From assembly GCF_038958875.1 (NCBI RefSeq), contig NZ_CP152407.1:255501-319500 (forward strand): a stretch of 64,000 bases of DNA, written 5' to 3'. The notes beneath the pieces are model-generated. The model did no database searches, was not told the DNA's origin, and saw only the letters and a list, made by a program, of their open reading frames with translations. A program made the position numbers and the translations under genes. Shown here one piece after another: positions 34,160-42,479 of this stretch (its first letter is position 1; every line of letters begins with the position of its first letter). This DNA is from Acidovorax sp. FHTAMBA (GTDB taxonomy: Bacteria; Pseudomonadota; Gammaproteobacteria; Burkholderiales; Burkholderiaceae_C).

Positions 34160-34762
34160 ATGCTTAAAGTATCACCTGAGGGAATCATTACCGACGGTCG
34201 CATCATCGTTCGCCGCTATCTCAATCTGGAACATGGACCATTGAATTCTGTCGTAGCGCTGGTCCTGCACCAAACAGATTCATCGACCGCCCAACAAGCC
34301 TTCAACAGCTATGCCACTAGCCCGCATGGCGCGCATTTTCTGATAGACAAGAACGGGCAGGTTTATCAGACCGCAAGTTTGCTGATGCGATGCCAACACG
34401 TGGGGCGGCACATTCGTTCCCGATGCCTGGAAATCGACAAGCCTTCATGTGACAGCGTGGCGATGGCTCGTATCCAGGCGATGTCCTGGTCCAACCATGT
34501 CAGAGCACTGGATGCCCACGAGCGATCCAAGCCGTATCCACAGCGCTATCCCATCAACGGCGACTCCATCGGTATTGAGATCGTCGGCCGGAGCATTGAC
34601 GCGAAAACGTATGAGTCGGTAACCTCCGAGCAAAACAATTCATTGCAATGGCTTACCGGAGAGCTTTACTCCCACTTCTCCATTTCAAATAAAGACGTAT
34701 ACCGCCATCCCGCTGTCTCCTACAAGAATCCAGGAGAGGCGGCTACCGCCGTTTGGAAATGA
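34160..34762 (+). CDS. N-acetylmuramoyl-L-alanine amidase-like protein (PGRP/Amidase_2 fold), probable effector
   Basis: A 200-residue protein with an Amidase_2 domain: VVALVLHQTDSS (first zinc His, about 37), GAHFLIDKNGQVYQTASL, DSIGIEIVG, and YRHPAVSYKNPGEA near the C-terminus (second His). No signal peptide is present, so if it acts on peptidoglycan it needs a secretion system. The gene has visibly lower GC and less biased codons than its neighbours, and its stop overlaps the start of a membrane-anchored partner (ATGA). Single-domain amidases paired this way are often type VI secretion effectors with immunity proteins; that role is inference. Confidence 0.75.
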   Translation: MLKVSPEGIITDGRIIVRRYLNLEHGPLNSVVALVLHQTDSSTAQQAFNSYATSPHGAHFLIDKNGQVYQTASLLMRCQHVGRHIRSRCLEIDKPSCDSVAMARIQAMSWSNHVRALDAHERSKPYPQRYPINGDSIGIEIVGRSIDAKTYESVTSEQNNSLQWLTGELYSHFSISNKDVYRHPAVSYKNPGEAATAVWK

Positions 34763-35145
34763 GGATCGCTTATCTTGCTGCGTTGGCAGCACTGGCGGGA
34801 TTGGTTCTGGGATTCTTTGTATTCATGTTCCAGCCCAAGGTTGTGGTGGGCGATTTCGAGTTTGTCTCCGGAGGTTCGGAAACCTGCCGAAGATTGGATG
34901 TCAATTTTTCACGCCTCGAAATTCAAGACTTTTTCTCCAAAGCGGCGGGGGTGAGCAGTCGCCTGATCCACGACGAGTTTGACCTCGCGCCGTGCTACCT
35001 AGAAGGCCGCATCATTCATCAACTCAAGTTCTGTACATGGACTTTGCGGCCTGATCTGATTGGAACTCTGGATTGCGCTGGGCAGTTCCAATATCTATTA
35101 ATGGACGAGCGAGAAAGAATCACTACCCGTCAACACCGGCTTTGA
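34759..35145 (+). CDS. membrane-anchored periplasmic protein, candidate immunity protein
   Basis: A 128-residue protein of unrecognised family. Residues 3-24 (IAYLAALAALAGLVLGFFVF) form a membrane segment or uncleaved signal anchor; the rest is predicted periplasmic and has four Cys (in SETCRR, APCYLE, KFCTWT and LDCAGQ), suggesting two disulfides. The ATG at 34759 overlaps the amidase stop; a TTG two codons earlier is possible. Position, size and location fit a periplasmic inhibitor of the amidase. Low GC is shared with its partner. Confidence 0.6.
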   Translation: MRIAYLAALAALAGLVLGFFVFMFQPKVVVGDFEFVSGGSETCRRLDVNFSRLEIQDFFSKAAGVSSRLIHDEFDLAPCYLEGRIIHQLKFCTWTLRPDLIGTLDCAGQFQYLLMDERERITTRQHRL

Positions 35146-35242
35146 AAGGCGGCGAGACCTGTCGGCTCCGCCATGCTGACACATGTTCTATCGGGCTGGA
35201 AAGCCCCGACCAAAATCACGATCGCCTGGCGAGTACCACCTA

Positions 35243-35539
35243 CTATTTCAGCTTCTGGTACGCCTTGTCGGCCGGCGGCCCCCGGTCGGTGTCTTGCAAC
35301 CCACGCTGCACATCACGGTAGGCCTGCTCGATTTGCGGGTCGGGTTCGCCGTGGGTCATGTCCACCGATTCATCCCGCTCGTGGGGCAGCTTGGGCTTTT
35401 CTTCCTTGGCGGCCGACTCCCCGGCTTTCACGGGCCCCTGCGTCCTGGGCCCAGGGGCCTGGCGCTTGGTGGTGTCTACAGAGGGTTCCGGGCCGATCGG
35501 GGCCGGGGCGGGTTGATCAGGGGTTGGGGTATGGGGCAT
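35243..35539 (-). CDS. small Pro-rich acidic hypothetical protein
   Basis: A 98-residue protein, apparently disordered: a Pro-rich start (PHTPTPDQPAPAPIGPEPSV), then KPKLPHERDESVDMTHGEP and a helical C-terminus QIEQAYRDVQRGLQDTD ending KAYQKLK. The LPHERDESxD and RGLxDTDxxG segments look like a conserved small protein of Burkholderiales (from memory, not verified). No function can be given. Start ATG 35539; the frame is open upstream. Confidence 0.55.
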   Translation of the reverse strand: MPHTPTPDQPAPAPIGPEPSVDTTKRQAPGPRTQGPVKAGESAAKEEKPKLPHERDESVDMTHGEPDPQIEQAYRDVQRGLQDTDRGPPADKAYQKLK

Positions 35540-35691
35540 GGGGTCTCCGGGTGCTGGCGGGCTATCTGTTGAATCGTAAAAACGCGCACAACCCAGCCCT
35601 GTAGGCCCACAGCCCAAAAGCCCGACGGGTGATGGCGACGGCACGCCAAGCCCTTGCAGCCAACGGCCCGCCGAGCATGCGACACTACTGT

Positions 35692-37854
35692 ATGTCTCAA
35701 CAGGTGTGGGCCGCGCAGGCCCTTGAATCTTTCGATGCGGTGGTGTCGGCCACCGAGGGTTTTCGCAGCCGTGCTGGCCAGCGGCTGATGGCCGAGCAGG
35801 TGGCGCACACGTTCAGCAGCGCCACGCTGGGCAAGGTGGATGAAGAAAGCGGCGAGGCCGCGCCCACGCGCTCCATTGCGGTCATCCAGGCGGGCACGGG
35901 CGTGGGCAAGTCGCTGGCGTACTGCGCGCCCGCCATCGCCCTGGCGCTGTCGCGCGGTACGCGGGTGTTGATCTCCACGGCCACCGTGGCGTTACAAGAG
36001 CAGCTGGTCAACAAGGACCTGCCCGCGCTGGCGGCGCTGATGCCCCAGCCCTTCAAATTTGCGCTGGCCAAGGGGCGCGGGCGCTATGTGTGCAAGCTCA
36101 AGCTCGACCGCCTGGCGGGCACGGGCGAGGCCGAGGAAGAGGGCGAAGACGACCTGTTTGCCGAAGAGGAAGCCGCCGCCCGCGCCAAGCGCCCCCGGCA
36201 CGAAACCGAGGCGTGCATGCAGTTCTACAGCTCCATGGCGCAAACCTTGTCGAAAGGCGCGTGGGACGGCGACCGCGACAGTCTGGACACGCCGCCCGAG
36301 CCCGAGGTGTGGAGCCCTGTGGCGGCCGAAGGCGCATCGTGCACCGGCAAGCACTGCCCCGCCTTCAGCCAGTGCACCTACTACGACAAGCGCAAGGAGC
36401 TGGTGGGTGCGCAGGTGATTGTGGCCAACCACGATTTGCTGCTGTCATCGCTGGGCGCGCGCGTGCTGCCCGAGCTGGACAACTGCTTCCTGGTGCTGGA
36501 CGAAGCCCACCACCTGCCCGCCACGGCGCTCGACCAGTTTGCGTGCAGCATGGACCTGTCGCGCATCACCTGGATCGAGCGCCTGTCCAGCCGGGGCCTG
36601 CGCATTGGCGCACTGCTGGAGGTCGAAGAAATTGCCGACATCCCCAAACATGCGGCCCAGTTGCGGCAGACGCTGCAGGATCTGGCGCGCATCGTGATGG
36701 ATGTGTACGGGGTTCAACTCAAAAGCCAGCCCAGCGCCTGGGGCCCGGCGCGCGTGCGGGTGCCGCGTGGCGAGTTGCCCGAGCAGCTCATTGCCCCGCT
36801 GGGCCTGCTGGCCGCCAGTGCCGATGGATTCCTCGACGCGCTGCGCGCCATCAGCAAGGCCCTGCGCGCCGAGATGCGCGACAAGCCCGACGAGGCCAAG
36901 CGCCTGTCCACGCTGTATGCACAAATTGGCATGCTGGCCCCGCGCCTGGAAGAGCTGCACGCCACGGCCCAGTTGCTGCTGCAGGATGCGCCCGAGGGCG
37001 CGGTACCCGCCGCCAAGTGGTTCACGCTGGAGGTGGATGGCGACTTCATCGTGGTCAAGGCGCACGCCAGCCCCATCCTGCCCGGCACCACGCTGCGCAA
37101 CCACCTGTGGAGCGCGGTGCGCGGTGCGGTGCTCACCTCGGCCACGCTCACCAGTTGCGGGCACTTTGACTTCTTTTTGCGCGAGGCGGGCCTTCATGGC
37201 GACGAGGCCACCACCACGCTGGAGGTGCCCAGCCCCTTCAACTACGCCGCGCAGGGCACGCTGATTGCCGCCGAAACCCGCGCCGACCCCAAGAACGCCG
37301 CGCAGTTCACCACCGAGATGGTGGACGCGCTGCTGCACGACATTGCGCGCGTGGAATACGGCGCGCTGGTGCTGTTCACCTCGCGCGAGCAGATGCGCCA
37401 GGCGGTGGATGCGCTGCCCACCGCCATGCGCAGCGTGGTGCTGGTGCAGAACGCGCTGCCGCGCACGCAGCTGCTCAAACGCCACCGCGAGCGGGTGGAC
37501 AACGGCGAGCCCTCGGTCATCTTTGGCATGCAGTCGTTTGGCGAGGGGCTGGATTTGCCGGGGCGGCTGTGCGAGTCGGTGTTCATCACCAAGCTGCCCT
37601 TCGCCCCGCCCGACGACCCCGTGGGCGAAGCCCGCGCCGAATGGCTGCGCGCCGTGGGGCGCGACCCCTTCAGCGAACTCGTGGTGCCCGCCACCGCCAT
37701 CCGCCTGGCGCAATGGGTGGGCCGCGCGATCCGAACCGAAGAAGACATGGCGCATGTCTACTGCTACGACAAGCGGCTGACGCGCACCAGCTATGGGCAG
37801 CGGTTGCTCAAAGGCCTGCCGCCGTTTGCGCTGGAGCAACGCGCGCCCCTGTGA
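35692..37854 (+). CDS. dinG: ATP-dependent DNA helicase, DinG family
   Basis: A 720-residue XPD-like superfamily 2 helicase. Walker A AGTGVGKS (about 67-74) and DEAH box (LDEAHH, about 268) are intact. Four Cys in the region between (YVCKLKLDR near 137, then SCTGKHCPAFSQCTYY at about 219-231) are in the position of the DinG/XPD iron-sulfur cluster. DinG unwinds 5' overhangs, D-loops and R-loops during repair. I choose the ATG at 35692 (MSQQVWAAQ); an earlier in-frame ATG adds 21 atypical residues. An acidic loop (EAEEEGEDDLFAEEEAA) interrupts the Fe-S region. Confidence 0.92.
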   Translation: MSQQVWAAQALESFDAVVSATEGFRSRAGQRLMAEQVAHTFSSATLGKVDEESGEAAPTRSIAVIQAGTGVGKSLAYCAPAIALALSRGTRVLISTATVALQEQLVNKDLPALAALMPQPFKFALAKGRGRYVCKLKLDRLAGTGEAEEEGEDDLFAEEEAAARAKRPRHETEACMQFYSSMAQTLSKGAWDGDRDSLDTPPEPEVWSPVAAEGASCTGKHCPAFSQCTYYDKRKELVGAQVIVANHDLLLSSLGARVLPELDNCFLVLDEAHHLPATALDQFACSMDLSRITWIERLSSRGLRIGALLEVEEIADIPKHAAQLRQTLQDLARIVMDVYGVQLKSQPSAWGPARVRVPRGELPEQLIAPLGLLAASADGFLDALRAISKALRAEMRDKPDEAKRLSTLYAQIGMLAPRLEELHATAQLLLQDAPEGAVPAAKWFTLEVDGDFIVVKAHASPILPGTTLRNHLWSAVRGAVLTSATLTSCGHFDFFLREAGLHGDEATTTLEVPSPFNYAAQGTLIAAETRADPKNAAQFTTEMVDALLHDIARVEYGALVLFTSREQMRQAVDALPTAMRSVVLVQNALPRTQLLKRHRERVDNGEPSVIFGMQSFGEGLDLPGRLCESVFITKLPFAPPDDPVGEARAEWLRAVGRDPFSELVVPATAIRLAQWVGRAIRTEEDMAHVYCYDKRLTRTSYGQRLLKGLPPFALEQRAPL

Positions 37855-37968
37855 GGCTGCGCAGTGTCGGACAGGGACCCACGCGCACCCGGGCCGGGGG
37901 ATGACGCGGCGCGCGCAGCGGGCGCCCTACAGTGGTGGCTACCCCTCCATTCCCCCAGGACACCCCCC

Positions 37969-38475
37969 ATGCAACATCACGAAACCGACGCACAGAACAC
38001 CTTGTGGAAGCTCATCAAGGACATCCGCTTTGGCATGCTCACGCACCGCACGTCCACCGGCATGCTGCACGCGCACCCGCTCACCACGCAAAACCGCAAG
38101 ATTGACGAACACAACGAGCTGTACTTCTTCATCCCCAAGTCGGGCGAACTGTATGAACGCCTGCTGACCGATGGCGAGGTGAACGTGTCGTATGCCGACC
38201 CCGGCGACGACAGCTATGTGTCGGTCTCGGGCCAGGCGCGTGCCGTGGACGACCAGGGCCAGAAGGAGGCGTTGTGGACACCCATGGCCAAGGCCTGGTT
38301 TCCGGGCGGCCCCACCGACCCTGACCTGGCGCTGCTGGCGGTGCGCATCCGCCATGCCGAATACTGGGACGTGGACGAAAGCAAGATGGTGCAGCTCTTC
38401 AAGATGGCCAAGGCCGCCATCACGGGCGAAACACCCCGCAGCCTGGGCGAGCACAAGGAGTTGACGCTGTCTTGA
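37969..38475 (+). CDS. pyridoxamine 5'-phosphate oxidase family protein (general stress protein 26-like)
   Basis: A 168-residue split-barrel flavin-binding protein. Visible segments are LWKLIKDIRFGMLTHRTSTG, LHAHPLTTQNRKID, LYFFIPKSGELYERL, VNVSYADPGDDSYVSVSG and the C-terminal YWDVDESKMVQLFKMAKAAITG, as in stress-induced PPOX proteins that bind FMN or FAD. No ribosome site better than the A-rich CCAGGACACC is seen before ATG 37969. Followed by a family-A repeat and a terminator. Confidence 0.9.
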   Translation: MQHHETDAQNTLWKLIKDIRFGMLTHRTSTGMLHAHPLTTQNRKIDEHNELYFFIPKSGELYERLLTDGEVNVSYADPGDDSYVSVSGQARAVDDQGQKEALWTPMAKAWFPGGPTDPDLALLAVRIRHAEYWDVDESKMVQLFKMAKAAITGETPRSLGEHKELTLS

Positions 38476-38499
38476 GGCTCCCCGTCGCCGGATTACCTA

Positions 38500-38556
38500 T
38501 AAAAACAGGCTTCAGCGCTTATCTGTTATGCGCTGACAGCTATTGATTTAATAGCG
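38500..38556. repeat. REP-like dispersed repeat, copy 8
   Basis: AAAAACAGGCTTCAGCGCTT, then ATCTGTTATGCGCTGACAGC and TATTGATTTAATAGC. It sits between the PPOX stop and a terminator. Confidence 0.75.
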
Positions 38557-38569
38557 ACACGTCCAAACC

Positions 38570-38592
38570 AAGGAGCCGCAGGCTCCTTTTTT
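38570..38592 (+). terminator. intrinsic terminator
   Basis: AAGGAGCC-GCA-GGCTCCTT followed by a T-run (TTTTTTC). It closes the PPOX transcription unit about 95 bp after its stop, downstream of repeat copy 8. Confidence 0.8.
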
Positions 38593-38626
38593 CTTTGGTG
38601 GCGCGGTCTTGAAACCCGCCACCTGG

Positions 38627-38662
38627 CATCCAATTGCCATCCATACACCATCCATATGGATG
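38627..38662. promoter_or_regulatory. candidate operator of the RHH regulator
   Basis: Three direct CATCCA repeats at 38627, 38638 and 38649, exactly 11 bp apart, the last forming a perfect 14-bp palindrome CATCCATATGGATG (38649-38662). It lies 19 bp before the RHH start codon. Evenly phased half-sites on one face of the helix are typical of ribbon-helix-helix repressors that bind cooperatively. Confidence 0.6.
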
Positions 38663-38680
38663 TTTAATGGAGTCTCTTTC

Positions 38681-39103
38681 ATGAGCAACATCGTTCCCAT
38701 CGCCCCCCGCAGCAAGGTGCCCGAGTCGGAAAAGGTCACCATCAACCTCGGTTTTGTGGACCTGGGGCATATCGACCTGCTGGTGTCCGAAGGCTTTTAC
38801 GCCAACCGCACCGACTTTATCCGCACCGCCATCCGCAACCAGCTGTCGGCCCAGAATGAAGCCGTGCGGCAGGTGGTGGCCCGCAAGATGCTTGTGCTGG
38901 GGCTGCAGCGCTTTGGCCGCGCCGAGCTAGAGGCGGTGCAGGCGGCCGGCCAGGCGCTGGAGATCCGCGTTCTGGGCCTGGCCAGCATCGACGACGACGT
39001 ACCGCCCGCGCTGGCACAGGCCGCCATCGCCTCCGTGACGGTGCTGGGCGCGTTTCATGCAAGTGCCGAAGTCAAGGCAGCGCTGGCGGGGCGCATCCAT
39101 TGA
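38681..39103 (+). CDS. CopG/ribbon-helix-helix family regulator
   Basis: A 140-residue protein. Residues about 18-55 (KVTINLGFVDLGHIDLLVSE, FYANRTDFIRTAIRNQL) match a ribbon-helix-helix domain; the rest (about 70-140) is helical, with RAELEAVQAAGQALEIRVLGLASID. RHH proteins bind DNA as dimers through a beta ribbon. ATG 38681 follows AATGGAGTC. A phased operator array lies just upstream, suggesting autoregulation. The PHB-depolymerase-like gene follows after 59 bp and is probably co-transcribed. Confidence 0.82.
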   Translation: MSNIVPIAPRSKVPESEKVTINLGFVDLGHIDLLVSEGFYANRTDFIRTAIRNQLSAQNEAVRQVVARKMLVLGLQRFGRAELEAVQAAGQALEIRVLGLASIDDDVPPALAQAAIASVTVLGAFHASAEVKAALAGRIH

Positions 39104-39162
39104 ACCCCGCCACACCGCACCACGGCACGCAGCCTGTGCACCCCACCCCACAAGGAACCCCC

Positions 39163-40368
39163 ATGGACTGGAACATCAACCTCAAGCACCTGATGGGTGA
39201 AGCCACCCGGCTGGTGCGCAACGGCCAGCTGGCCGACGCAACGCGGGCCATCCAGCAAACGCTGGGGGGCGGCACGGGCAGTTTTGGAGCCGACGCCCCC
39301 GCAGTCGCAGCCCCGCTGCCCGGGCCCGCGGTCAACCTCGCCTCGACATGGCGCAGGGCCGGCACACCAGCCGATGTGGAAGACGCCGTGGTGGTCGAGC
39401 GCAGCCCCCGGCAAGCCCCGCGCCCCGCGGCAGGCCCCCCGGTGGCAGAGCCGCCCGGCAGCTTCACGCGTGTGGCGTTTGCCCACCCTGGTGCACGGCA
39501 CAACCCGCACCACTACCACCTGTACGTGCCGCCGGGCGCCACCGCAGACACGCCCCTGCCCCTGGTGCTGATGCTGCACGGCTGCACACAAAACCCCGTG
39601 GACTTTGCCACCGGCACGGGCATGAATGACGCAGCCGCCCCCGTCAACGCACTGGTGCTGTACCCCGAGCAGCCCCACAGCGCCAACCCCAACGGCTGCT
39701 GGAACTGGTTTCGCCCGGGCGACCAGCACCGGGGCAGCGGCGAGCCCGCGCTGCTGGTGGCCATGGTGCGTGACGTGATGGCGCGCCACGCGGTAGATGC
39801 GCAGCGCGTGTACGTGGCAGGCCTGTCGGCCGGCGGCGCCATGGCCGCTGTGCTGGGGCGCGAATACCCCGATGTGTTCGCCGCAGTGGGCGTGCACTCG
39901 GGCCTGCAGGCCGGCGCGGCGCACAACGTGATGGGCGCGCTGTCGGCCATGAAAAGCGGGGCCAGGCCGGGTGCTGCCACCCGTTCCACCGGCAACGCAG
40001 GGGCAAGCCCGCCGCCGCCCCTTATCGTGTTTCACGGCGATGCCGACGCCACCGTGCATGCGCACAACGCAGAGCAGCTCATCCAGGCACAGCTCACCGC
40101 CCTGGCCACCGCGCAGGGCGGCACACCGCACACGGTGCAAGCCGTGCACAAGGGCCAGTCGCCCAATGGGCGCGGATACACCCGCACCGTCTATGCGCTG
40201 CCTGGCGACACTGCAAGCGCCGTGGTGGCAGAGCACTGGCTGCTGCACCACACCGGGCACGCCTGGGCTGGCGGGCACGCGGGCGGCAGCCACACCGACC
40301 CCGCCGCCGTGAATGCCACCGCCGAGATGCTGCGCTTCTTCCTGGCGCACCGCCTGACCAGCCAGTGA
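39163..40368 (+). CDS. PHB depolymerase family esterase
   Basis: A 401-residue alpha/beta hydrolase. After a helical N-terminus and a Pro/Ala-rich linker (about 45-115), the catalytic domain shows LVLMLHGCTQNP, the lipase box GLSAGG (Ser about 225), VFHGDADATV (Asp) and a later His. Family members (LpqC-like) act on polyhydroxyalkanoate or phenolic esters. No signal peptide is visible, so it may act inside the cell. ATG 39163 after AAGGAACC. The RHH regulator upstream likely controls it. Confidence 0.87.
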   Translation: MDWNINLKHLMGEATRLVRNGQLADATRAIQQTLGGGTGSFGADAPAVAAPLPGPAVNLASTWRRAGTPADVEDAVVVERSPRQAPRPAAGPPVAEPPGSFTRVAFAHPGARHNPHHYHLYVPPGATADTPLPLVLMLHGCTQNPVDFATGTGMNDAAAPVNALVLYPEQPHSANPNGCWNWFRPGDQHRGSGEPALLVAMVRDVMARHAVDAQRVYVAGLSAGGAMAAVLGREYPDVFAAVGVHSGLQAGAAHNVMGALSAMKSGARPGAATRSTGNAGASPPPPLIVFHGDADATVHAHNAEQLIQAQLTALATAQGGTPHTVQAVHKGQSPNGRGYTRTVYALPGDTASAVVAEHWLLHHTGHAWAGGHAGGSHTDPAAVNATAEMLRFFLAHRLTSQ

Positions 40369-40458
40369 GCCGCCGGGCCCCGCCGGTGGTGGCATGCGCG
40401 CGCCGGGCGGGCCGCCCACGTTTGCTAGGCTCGGGGGCCCACCACCGCGCCGCACGCC

Positions 40459-41307
40459 ATGCCTTTGTCTCGAACCGTCACTCTCACCGTGCTGGCCATG
40501 CTGGCGTTTGCAGGCAATTCCCTGCTGTGCCGTGCTGCGCTCCAGCACACCGGGATGGATGCGGCCACGTTCACCAGCGTGCGGCTGGCCACCGGCGCAG
40601 CCACGCTGGCGGTGCTGGTGGCATGGCGTAAAAGCGGGCCGGCGTGGCGTGCGGGCAACTGGCCGTCTGCGGCGGCGCTGTGCGTGTATGCGGCCGGGTT
40701 CTCGTTTGCCTATGTCAGCCTCACGGCCGCCACGGGTGCGCTGCTGCTCTTTGGTGCGGTGCAGGCCACGATGATCGGCCACGGTCTGTACCGCGGCGAG
40801 CGGCTGGGCCCGCTGCCCCTGGCGGGCCTGGTGCTGGCGTTTGCCGGCATCGGGGCGCTGCTGCTGCCGGGCCTGTCGGCGCCGCCGCTGGGGGCCGCCG
40901 CGTTGATGCTGCTGGCGGGCGTGGCCTGGGGCGTGTATTCGCTGCGCGGCCGCAGCGGCGGTGATGCCACCGACACCACGGCGGGCAATTTTCTGCGTGC
41001 CACGCCGCTGGCCCTGCTGCTGAGCATCGCCACGCTGGGTCACACCGCGTGGGACGCGCCCGGCCTCGCGTATGCGGCGGCGTCGGGTGCGCTGGCATCG
41101 GGTGTGGGCTACGCGCTGTGGTACGCCGCTCTGCCCCAGCTTCGTGCCACGCAGGCCGCCACGGTGCAACTGAGCGTGCCCGTGCTGGCGGCCCTGGGCG
41201 GCGTGGCCCTGCTGGGCGAGCCGCTGACGCTGCGGCTGACGCTCGCGACCGTCGCCATTCTGGGCGGGATCGGGCTGGTCATCCGCGAGAGGACTCCCCG
41301 GGTGTAG
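40459..41307 (+). CDS. DMT superfamily (EamA) transporter
   Basis: A 282-residue inner-membrane protein with about ten hydrophobic segments and the two EamA repeats: VTLTVLAMLAFAGNSLLCRA at the start, and GALASGVGYALWYAALPQL in the second repeat. The family exports amino acids, metabolites or drugs; the substrate cannot be told. The pattern LFGAVQATMIGHGLYRGERL and LGGVALLGEPLTLRL is typical. Monocistronic. Confidence 0.88.
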   Translation: MPLSRTVTLTVLAMLAFAGNSLLCRAALQHTGMDAATFTSVRLATGAATLAVLVAWRKSGPAWRAGNWPSAAALCVYAAGFSFAYVSLTAATGALLLFGAVQATMIGHGLYRGERLGPLPLAGLVLAFAGIGALLLPGLSAPPLGAAALMLLAGVAWGVYSLRGRSGGDATDTTAGNFLRATPLALLLSIATLGHTAWDAPGLAYAAASGALASGVGYALWYAALPQLRATQAATVQLSVPVLAALGGVALLGEPLTLRLTLATVAILGGIGLVIRERTPRV

Positions 41308-41380
41308 TTTCTCCGCGCACAGTTGCAACAGCGATACTGCCGCCCTGTTACCGCTCCTGGCGTTTGCCACACCGCACCCC

Positions 41381-41992
41381 ATGCCCCCCATCGCCGTCAT
41401 CGACTTTGAAACCACCGGCATCTCGCCCGGCCAGGGCGCGCGCGCCACCGAAGTGGCCATCGTGTTGCTGGAACAAGGGCAGGTGGTGGACCGCTTTCAG
41501 AGCCTGATGAAGACCGGCGCGTGGATACCGCCTTTCATCACCCAGCTCACCGGCATCACCAACGCGATGGTGAACGCCGCGCCCGATGCGGCGCAGGTAA
41601 TGCAGGACGCCGCGCGCTTTGTGGGCGATGCGCCCATGGTGGCGCACAACGCCGCGTTTGACAGCAAGTTCTGGCAGGCCGAGCTCGCGCTGGTCGGGCT
41701 GACTGCACCGCAGCCGTTTGCGTGCACGGTGCTGCTGTCGCGGCGCCTGTACCCGCAGGCGCCCAGCCACAAGCTGGGCACGCTGGTGGACTACCACGGC
41801 CTGCCGCGCACGGGCCAGGCCCACCGGGCGCTGGCCGATGCCGAGATGGCGGCCGCGCTGCTGGCGCGCATGCAGCACGACCTGCGCACGCACTGGCGGG
41901 TGGCCGAGCCCAGCTACACGCTGCTGCAAACGCTGCAGCGCTGCGCCCGGCCCAAGGTGGGCGCGCTGCTTGCGCAGCACGCCGCGGCGTGA
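41381..41992 (+). CDS. 3'-5' exonuclease (DnaQ-like, DEDDh)
   Basis: A 203-residue exonuclease with ExoI VIDFETTG (D8, E10), ExoII MVAHNAAFDSKFW and ExoIII QAHRALADAEMAAALL, the DEDDh set. It resembles proofreading or RNase T-like single-domain exonucleases (epsilon-like), but no clamp-binding tail is obvious. The gene is separate from polymerase genes; the role may be in repair or RNA trimming (inference). Followed by a family-A repeat. Confidence 0.88.
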   Translation: MPPIAVIDFETTGISPGQGARATEVAIVLLEQGQVVDRFQSLMKTGAWIPPFITQLTGITNAMVNAAPDAAQVMQDAARFVGDAPMVAHNAAFDSKFWQAELALVGLTAPQPFACTVLLSRRLYPQAPSHKLGTLVDYHGLPRTGQAHRALADAEMAAALLARMQHDLRTHWRVAEPSYTLLQTLQRCARPKVGALLAQHAAA

Positions 41993-42024
41993 GGGCGTTG
42001 CGCTGCCGGGTGGTGCCGTATCAA

Positions 42025-42088
42025 TTACTATTAATTTGATAGCTATCATCGCTTGATGGATAAGCGCCAGGGGCACTTTTTACTGATA
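42025..42088. repeat. REP-like dispersed repeat, copy 9
   Basis: Inverted orientation: ACTATTAATTTGATAGCTAT, then CATCGCTTGATGGATAAGCG and CCAGGGGC. Stem CGCTTGAT/ATAAGCG is shorter than in other copies. Confidence 0.7.
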
Positions 42089-42221
42089 TTTTGCCGCGCT
42101 GTGCTCCGGCGGCGCCGCAGGAACGGGCAGGGCCATGGCACCGCGCCGCTGGCACAAATCCCGGAGAATCCGCGCTTTCTGTTTTGTTTCACTCCCGCTT
42201 TTCCAACAAAGCGCCCTCTGC

Positions 42222-42479
42222 ATGACCGACGCCACCACTTCCACCACGCCGCCCCCCCTGCCCGACCATCTGTCGGTAGACCCCCGCAGCCCCCACCATG
42301 TGGCCGAGGTGTTCAAGCACGACATCGGCATCCGTTTCAACGGCAAGGACCGCACCGATGTGGAGGAATACTGCATCAGCGAAGGCTGGGTGAAGGTGCC
42401 TGCGGGCAAGACGGTGGACCGCAAGGGCCACCCGCTGATGATCAAGCTCAAGGGCAAGGTGGAAGCCTTCTACAAGTGA
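42222..42479 (+). CDS. DUF3297 family protein
   Basis: An 85-residue protein matching DUF3297: DHLSVDPRSPHHVAEVFKHDIGIRFNGKDR (quoted in part as HLSVDPRSPHHVAE and IGIRFNGKDR), then VEEYCISEGWVKV and HPLMIKLKGKVEAFYK. Function unknown; members are small cytoplasmic proteins. The ATG at 42222 is chosen over an earlier in-frame ATG because the family starts here. The stop TGA overlaps the GTG start of the RNase HI-like gene, suggesting coupling. Confidence 0.85.
   Translation: MTDATTSTTPPPLPDHLSVDPRSPHHVAEVFKHDIGIRFNGKDRTDVEEYCISEGWVKVPAGKTVDRKGHPLMIKLKGKVEAFYK

Noticed and set aside
39055..41460. 801-codon minus-strand frame opposite the PHB-depolymerase-like and DMT genes
   Set aside because: Arg/Gly/His-rich shadow; both plus-strand genes have clear family motifs.
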